From: Paenibacillus typhae
GTDB taxonomy: Bacteria > Bacillota > Bacilli > Paenibacillales > Paenibacillaceae
Direction: 5' to 3'
DNA length: 64,000 nt
Assembly: GCF_900099765.1 (NCBI RefSeq)
Contig: NZ_FNDX01000020.1
Span: 1-64,000, forward strand
The position numbers and the translations under genes are program-made. The notes under the pieces were generated by a model, which was not told where the DNA came from, did no database searches, and was given only the letters and a program-made list of their open reading frames with translations. Below are positions 61,091 through 64,000 of the stretch, piece by piece. Position 1 is the stretch's first letter; every line of letters begins with the position of its first letter.

Positions 61091-62794
61091 ATGATAAAGA
61101 AAATGAAATTCTCTGCTATGGCCGTGTTATCCACAGCCATGCTGGCCGGCCTGCTGACAGGCTGCGGCGGCAATGCTGACAAGGAGAATGCAGGCGGAGA
61201 AGACAAGCCGGCAGCTGGTGAAGACTCGATGTATTCAGCTCCCTTCGAGAATGGTAAATATACAACACCTGTTACTATTACAACTGTATTTCCGATTGCA
61301 AGCAGCCTGAAATTTAAGAATGGCGAGAATATCGAGAATAACGTGCATACCAAATGGGCCAAGGATACGCTGGGTATTGATATTAAGTATCTCTGGACCG
61401 TAAGCGACCAGAATAATGCCTATGAAACCAAGCTGCGGCTGATGCTCACTTCAGGGGAAAAAATGCCGGATATCATCTCTTTCCGGGGCAGTCCTTCCCT
61501 CATTTCCGATCTGATTGATAGCGGCCAATTCACGGATGCCGGCGAGCTATTCGACAAATATGCCTCCGATGTATATAAGCAGGCGATGGCGGAAGAGCCG
61601 AGCGTATGGAACCCTTACATGAGAGATGGCAAACGTATGGGCATCCCGATTCTCGAAAACGCCTACAATAATGACCCGGTGATGTACATTAGAGAAGACT
61701 GGCTGAAGAAGCTGAATCTCAAGGCGCCGACCAATCTCGCTGAGCTGGAGACCGTGCTTGATGCCTTCACGAATCAGGACCCTGACGGCAATGGCAAGAA
61801 GGATACCACGGGACTCGCTGTAGGCTTCAAAAATAACCTGAATACATGGATGTCTGAAGCCGGATGGATCTTTGGTATGTTCGGCGCAATGCCTAACCAG
61901 TGGAACAAGACGGCGGATAATACGCTGGCCTACGGTTCTGTGCAGCCTGAGATGAAGCAGGGGCTGGCGACAATGCAGAAATGGATGAAGGAAGGATATA
62001 TTTCCTCCGAATCGGGTCTGTATGACGAGAACAAAGCGACAGAAGCGTTCACAGCAGGCAAATCGGGAATTATTGTCGGTCCTTACTGGATGACAGGCTG
62101 GCCTCTTCCGGATCTCCAGAAGAACGTTCCGGATGCCGAGTATAAGGCTTATCCGCTTCCGGCAGGCCCGGACGGCAAGGTGGGCAGACACGGCACGAAG
62201 ATCGCCTCCGGTGCTGTTCTGATCAACAAGGATATGGAGCATAAAGACGCCTTCTTCGTCTATCAGAATTATCTGTTTGACAACTGGGCCAATCCGGAGA
62301 GCACAACATTCGTAGACGGCTTCGCCAAGGGCTACGACTATGATATCGCTCCGGACGGAACCGTTCTCAAAGAGCAGGACAGTGATAAGATTCCGGGCGG
62401 CTGGGTCGATGCAATCCGTTATACCCTGACTTATGACGGAGCGATTATTCCGAATCTGATGATGAATACGCTGGCCAAGCTGGCAGGCGGGGCAGAGCCG
62501 TCCAATCAATATGAGAAGAATCTGTCCGAGCGGATTCCTGAACAGATCAAAGCGGCCAAGATTATCATCGACCAGAAGGACAGCGTAATGCCTGAGATGT
62601 TCACAGGTACGCCTACAGAAACCCAGCTATCCCGCGGGGATATGCTTGAGAAGCTGGAGAAAGAAGTGCTGAACAAAATTATTTATGACAAAGCGCCGGT
62701 GGACGAATTCGATACCTTTGTAGAGAAATGGAAAACTACAGGCGGCGACAAAGTGACCGAAGAGGTCAATGAGTGGTATCAATCCATTCAGTAG
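61091..62794 (+). CDS. Extracellular solute-binding lipoprotein
   Basis: A 567-residue binding protein. The signal MKFSAMAVLSTAMLAGLLTG ends at a lipobox with C25 (LTGC), followed by a Gly/Asp/Glu linker. Family words are LRLMLTSGEKMPDIISFRG and the calcium-type loop DPDGNGKKDTTGL. AAAGGGGTG precedes the ATG. It captures the ligand for the permeases at 59130 and 60117; the sensor kinase downstream probably reports on the same sugar. Confidence 0.9.
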   Translation: MIKKMKFSAMAVLSTAMLAGLLTGCGGNADKENAGGEDKPAAGEDSMYSAPFENGKYTTPVTITTVFPIASSLKFKNGENIENNVHTKWAKDTLGIDIKYLWTVSDQNNAYETKLRLMLTSGEKMPDIISFRGSPSLISDLIDSGQFTDAGELFDKYASDVYKQAMAEEPSVWNPYMRDGKRMGIPILENAYNNDPVMYIREDWLKKLNLKAPTNLAELETVLDAFTNQDPDGNGKKDTTGLAVGFKNNLNTWMSEAGWIFGMFGAMPNQWNKTADNTLAYGSVQPEMKQGLATMQKWMKEGYISSESGLYDENKATEAFTAGKSGIIVGPYWMTGWPLPDLQKNVPDAEYKAYPLPAGPDGKVGRHGTKIASGAVLINKDMEHKDAFFVYQNYLFDNWANPESTTFVDGFAKGYDYDIAPDGTVLKEQDSDKIPGGWVDAIRYTLTYDGAIIPNLMMNTLAKLAGGAEPSNQYEKNLSERIPEQIKAAKIIIDQKDSVMPEMFTGTPTETQLSRGDMLEKLEKEVLNKIIYDKAPVDEFDTFVEKWKTTGGDKVTEEVNEWYQSIQ

Positions 62795-62813
62795 TACCAG
62801 AAAAAGGAGAGAA

Positions 62814-62837
62814 GGGCGGCCCCTAAGGCCGTCCTTT
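62814..62837 (+). terminator. Hairpin between binding protein and sensor kinase genes
   Basis: GGGCGGCC pairs with GGCCGTCC (one G-T), followed by TTT only; it may act as a partial terminator. Confidence 0.5.
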
Positions 62838-62854
62838 CATTCGGAGGAGCCAAT

Positions 62855-64000
62855 GTGAAATATCGCCTATCCATCTTTCAGTGGTTGTCTTTAGTCCTGA
62901 TGCTGATGCTCCTGATTATTGTGGGGGCTTTTTGGATCATATACAGACTGAACGTTAAGGACATCCAGAGTGAGCTGAGAAAAAATAAAATGTACGAGGT
63001 TGAATTTATGACCTCCCAGCTATCCACGCAGTTTGAACAGGTGCTGACAAATACCATTATTTTGTCACAGGACCAGTCTGTGCGTGGATATCCGTATATT
63101 CTGAAGTTCGGGGATCAGTATGCCAAGTATGAGATGAAGCTGACTATCATTGATAAGCTGGCCTTGAACGCAGCCTCCACTACCTGGAAGAATACTGTTA
63201 TTCTGTATTATGAGGATGAGAAAGAGACGGTATCCTCGGATTCGTCCTTCTCCTTTAGTTCCTTTATGCCCCCGCAGCAGGGTCTCAACCGCTGGATTCT
63301 GCACATGGATAAGGACGGTAAAGGGTATTACTCCAATGTTATGCGCAGTCATATCAGCTCGCTGCTGATTGAAGTGCGGATTTCTCTGGAGAATCTTGTG
63401 AAGATGATGGGGCAATATGTATCCGGCACGCCGATTCTGTATGATGCCTCACAGAAGGTTTTTATTCAGACCGGGGCAGAATTTCCGGAAGAGCTGTTGC
63501 AGTACATGCTCCCCCGGATCAACGGGGAGAGCGGTACCATCTCCGTTAATGAGAAACATGCAGAGTACCTGATTAACTACATGAAGTCGGACATGCTGGA
63601 TTTGTATTTCATTGATGCCTATCCCAAACGCCAGTACATTGAACCGATTAACCGCAACAACAGGCTGTTTCTCTTCGCTGTACTGGTTGTGCTGGTGGGC
63701 ATTATGTTCTACACGCTGCTGCTCCGCAGACAGGTACAGAAGCCCGTTATTACGCTGCGCAAGGCCATTGACAGGTTTGACAGGGGAGACTTCTCGAGCC
63801 GTGCCGTTGATCTGCAGGTTAATGAGTTCAGGGTGCTGGGCAATTCGTTCAACCGCATGGCAGAGAACACCCAGAAACTGATTGAACAGGTCTTGCTGGG
63901 AGAGATTGAAGTCAAGGAAGCGAAGCTGAAGCAGTATCAGGCACAGATCAATCCGCATTTTCTATATAACTGTTTGAATTTCATCCAGAGCAAGGCCAGC
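62855..64000 (+). CDS. YesM-type sensor histidine kinase (cut by the window end)
   Basis: At least 382 residues, open to the window edge. It starts at GTG 62855 behind GGAGGAG. A first helix (WLSLVLMLMLLIIVGAFWII) and a second near residue 275 (LFLFAVLVVLVGIMFYTLLL) enclose an outside sensor domain. A HAMP domain follows (KPVITLRKAIDRFDRGDFSS), then the His-kinase box with the phospho-acceptor in AQINPHFLYNCLNFIQ. This is the YesM/LytS style that usually pairs with an AraC-type response regulator. It lies behind the ABC operon and probably controls it. The ATPase domain and the partner are outside the window. Confidence 0.88.
   Translation, partial: MKYRLSIFQWLSLVLMLMLLIIVGAFWIIYRLNVKDIQSELRKNKMYEVEFMTSQLSTQFEQVLTNTIILSQDQSVRGYPYILKFGDQYAKYEMKLTIIDKLALNAASTTWKNTVILYYEDEKETVSSDSSFSFSSFMPPQQGLNRWILHMDKDGKGYYSNVMRSHISSLLIEVRISLENLVKMMGQYVSGTPILYDASQKVFIQTGAEFPEELLQYMLPRINGESGTISVNEKHAEYLINYMKSDMLDLYFIDAYPKRQYIEPINRNNRLFLFAVLVVLVGIMFYTLLLRRQVQKPVITLRKAIDRFDRGDFSSRAVDLQVNEFRVLGNSFNRMAENTQKLIEQVLLGEIEVKEAKLKQYQAQINPHFLYNCLNFIQSKAS

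Overview
The window looks like a chromosomal stretch of a Paenibacillus-type member of the Bacillales. The reasons are the gene order lspA, rluD-like, pyrR, pyrB and onward; strong AGGAGG-type ribosome binding sites with many GTG and TTG starts; several tiny YjcZ-type sporulation proteins; a YteA-like zinc-finger protein; a YolD-like gene behind a Bacillus-type SOS box; and two LplB/YtcP-style sugar ABC operons that lack their own ATPase. The species cannot be named from the sequence alone.

Left part (1-16.7 kb): the 3' end of a group II intron with domains V and VI sits just before a DUF5665-like membrane gene. Then come a YteA-like gene, lspA, a large-subunit-type pseudouridine synthase, dapL, and a pyrimidine operon (pyrR-pyrB-pyrC-carA-carB-pyrF-pyrE) behind a recognisable PyrR attenuator. 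The operon lacks pyrP, pyrK and pyrD. Two tRNAs with CAT anticodons (initiator Met, and an Ile2-type tRNA) follow.

Middle part (16.8-37.3 kb): a mosaic of small transcription units. It holds a protein-kinase-like/HipA-like pair, an ECF sigma/anti-sigma pair, a methyltransferase, a two-component system joined to pssA and dedA, a YitT transporter, three YjcZ-like miniproteins, a ComB-like phosphatase, an ImmA/IrrE metallopeptidase, a YjfB-like protein, a NucB-like nuclease, a cytidine deaminase, a GH26-PA14 protein, a YolD-like gene, a CwlK-like peptidase and a WGxxGxxG protein. Next come four copies of a 51-bp hairpin-bearing repeat and a tRNA-Leu.

Right part (37.4-64 kb): a carbohydrate-use island. 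A LacI regulator with four identical GAAACGTTTC operators flanks an ABC importer operon. That operon ends in a fructokinase-GH32 fusion and a LamG-GH32 protein whose nucleophile motif reads NEP instead of NDP. After these lie a broken secreted protein behind a cre-like site, an alpha-toroid protein, an AraC-GH39 fusion that apparently starts at ATT, a frameshifted PTS IIC, a GH3 enzyme, an AraC regulator, GH5 and GH51 enzymes, a second ABC importer, and a YesM-type sensor kinase cut by the window end. None of these glycosidases has a visible signal peptide, so the theme is import of oligosaccharides (fructan and plant cell-wall type) followed by cleavage inside the cell.

The most novel-looking items are the kinase-glycosidase fusion with its companion atypical GH32, the AraC-GH39 fusion with its ATT start, and the twin SOS-like boxes. 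Three frameshifts lie in homopolymer runs and could be real or sequencing errors.
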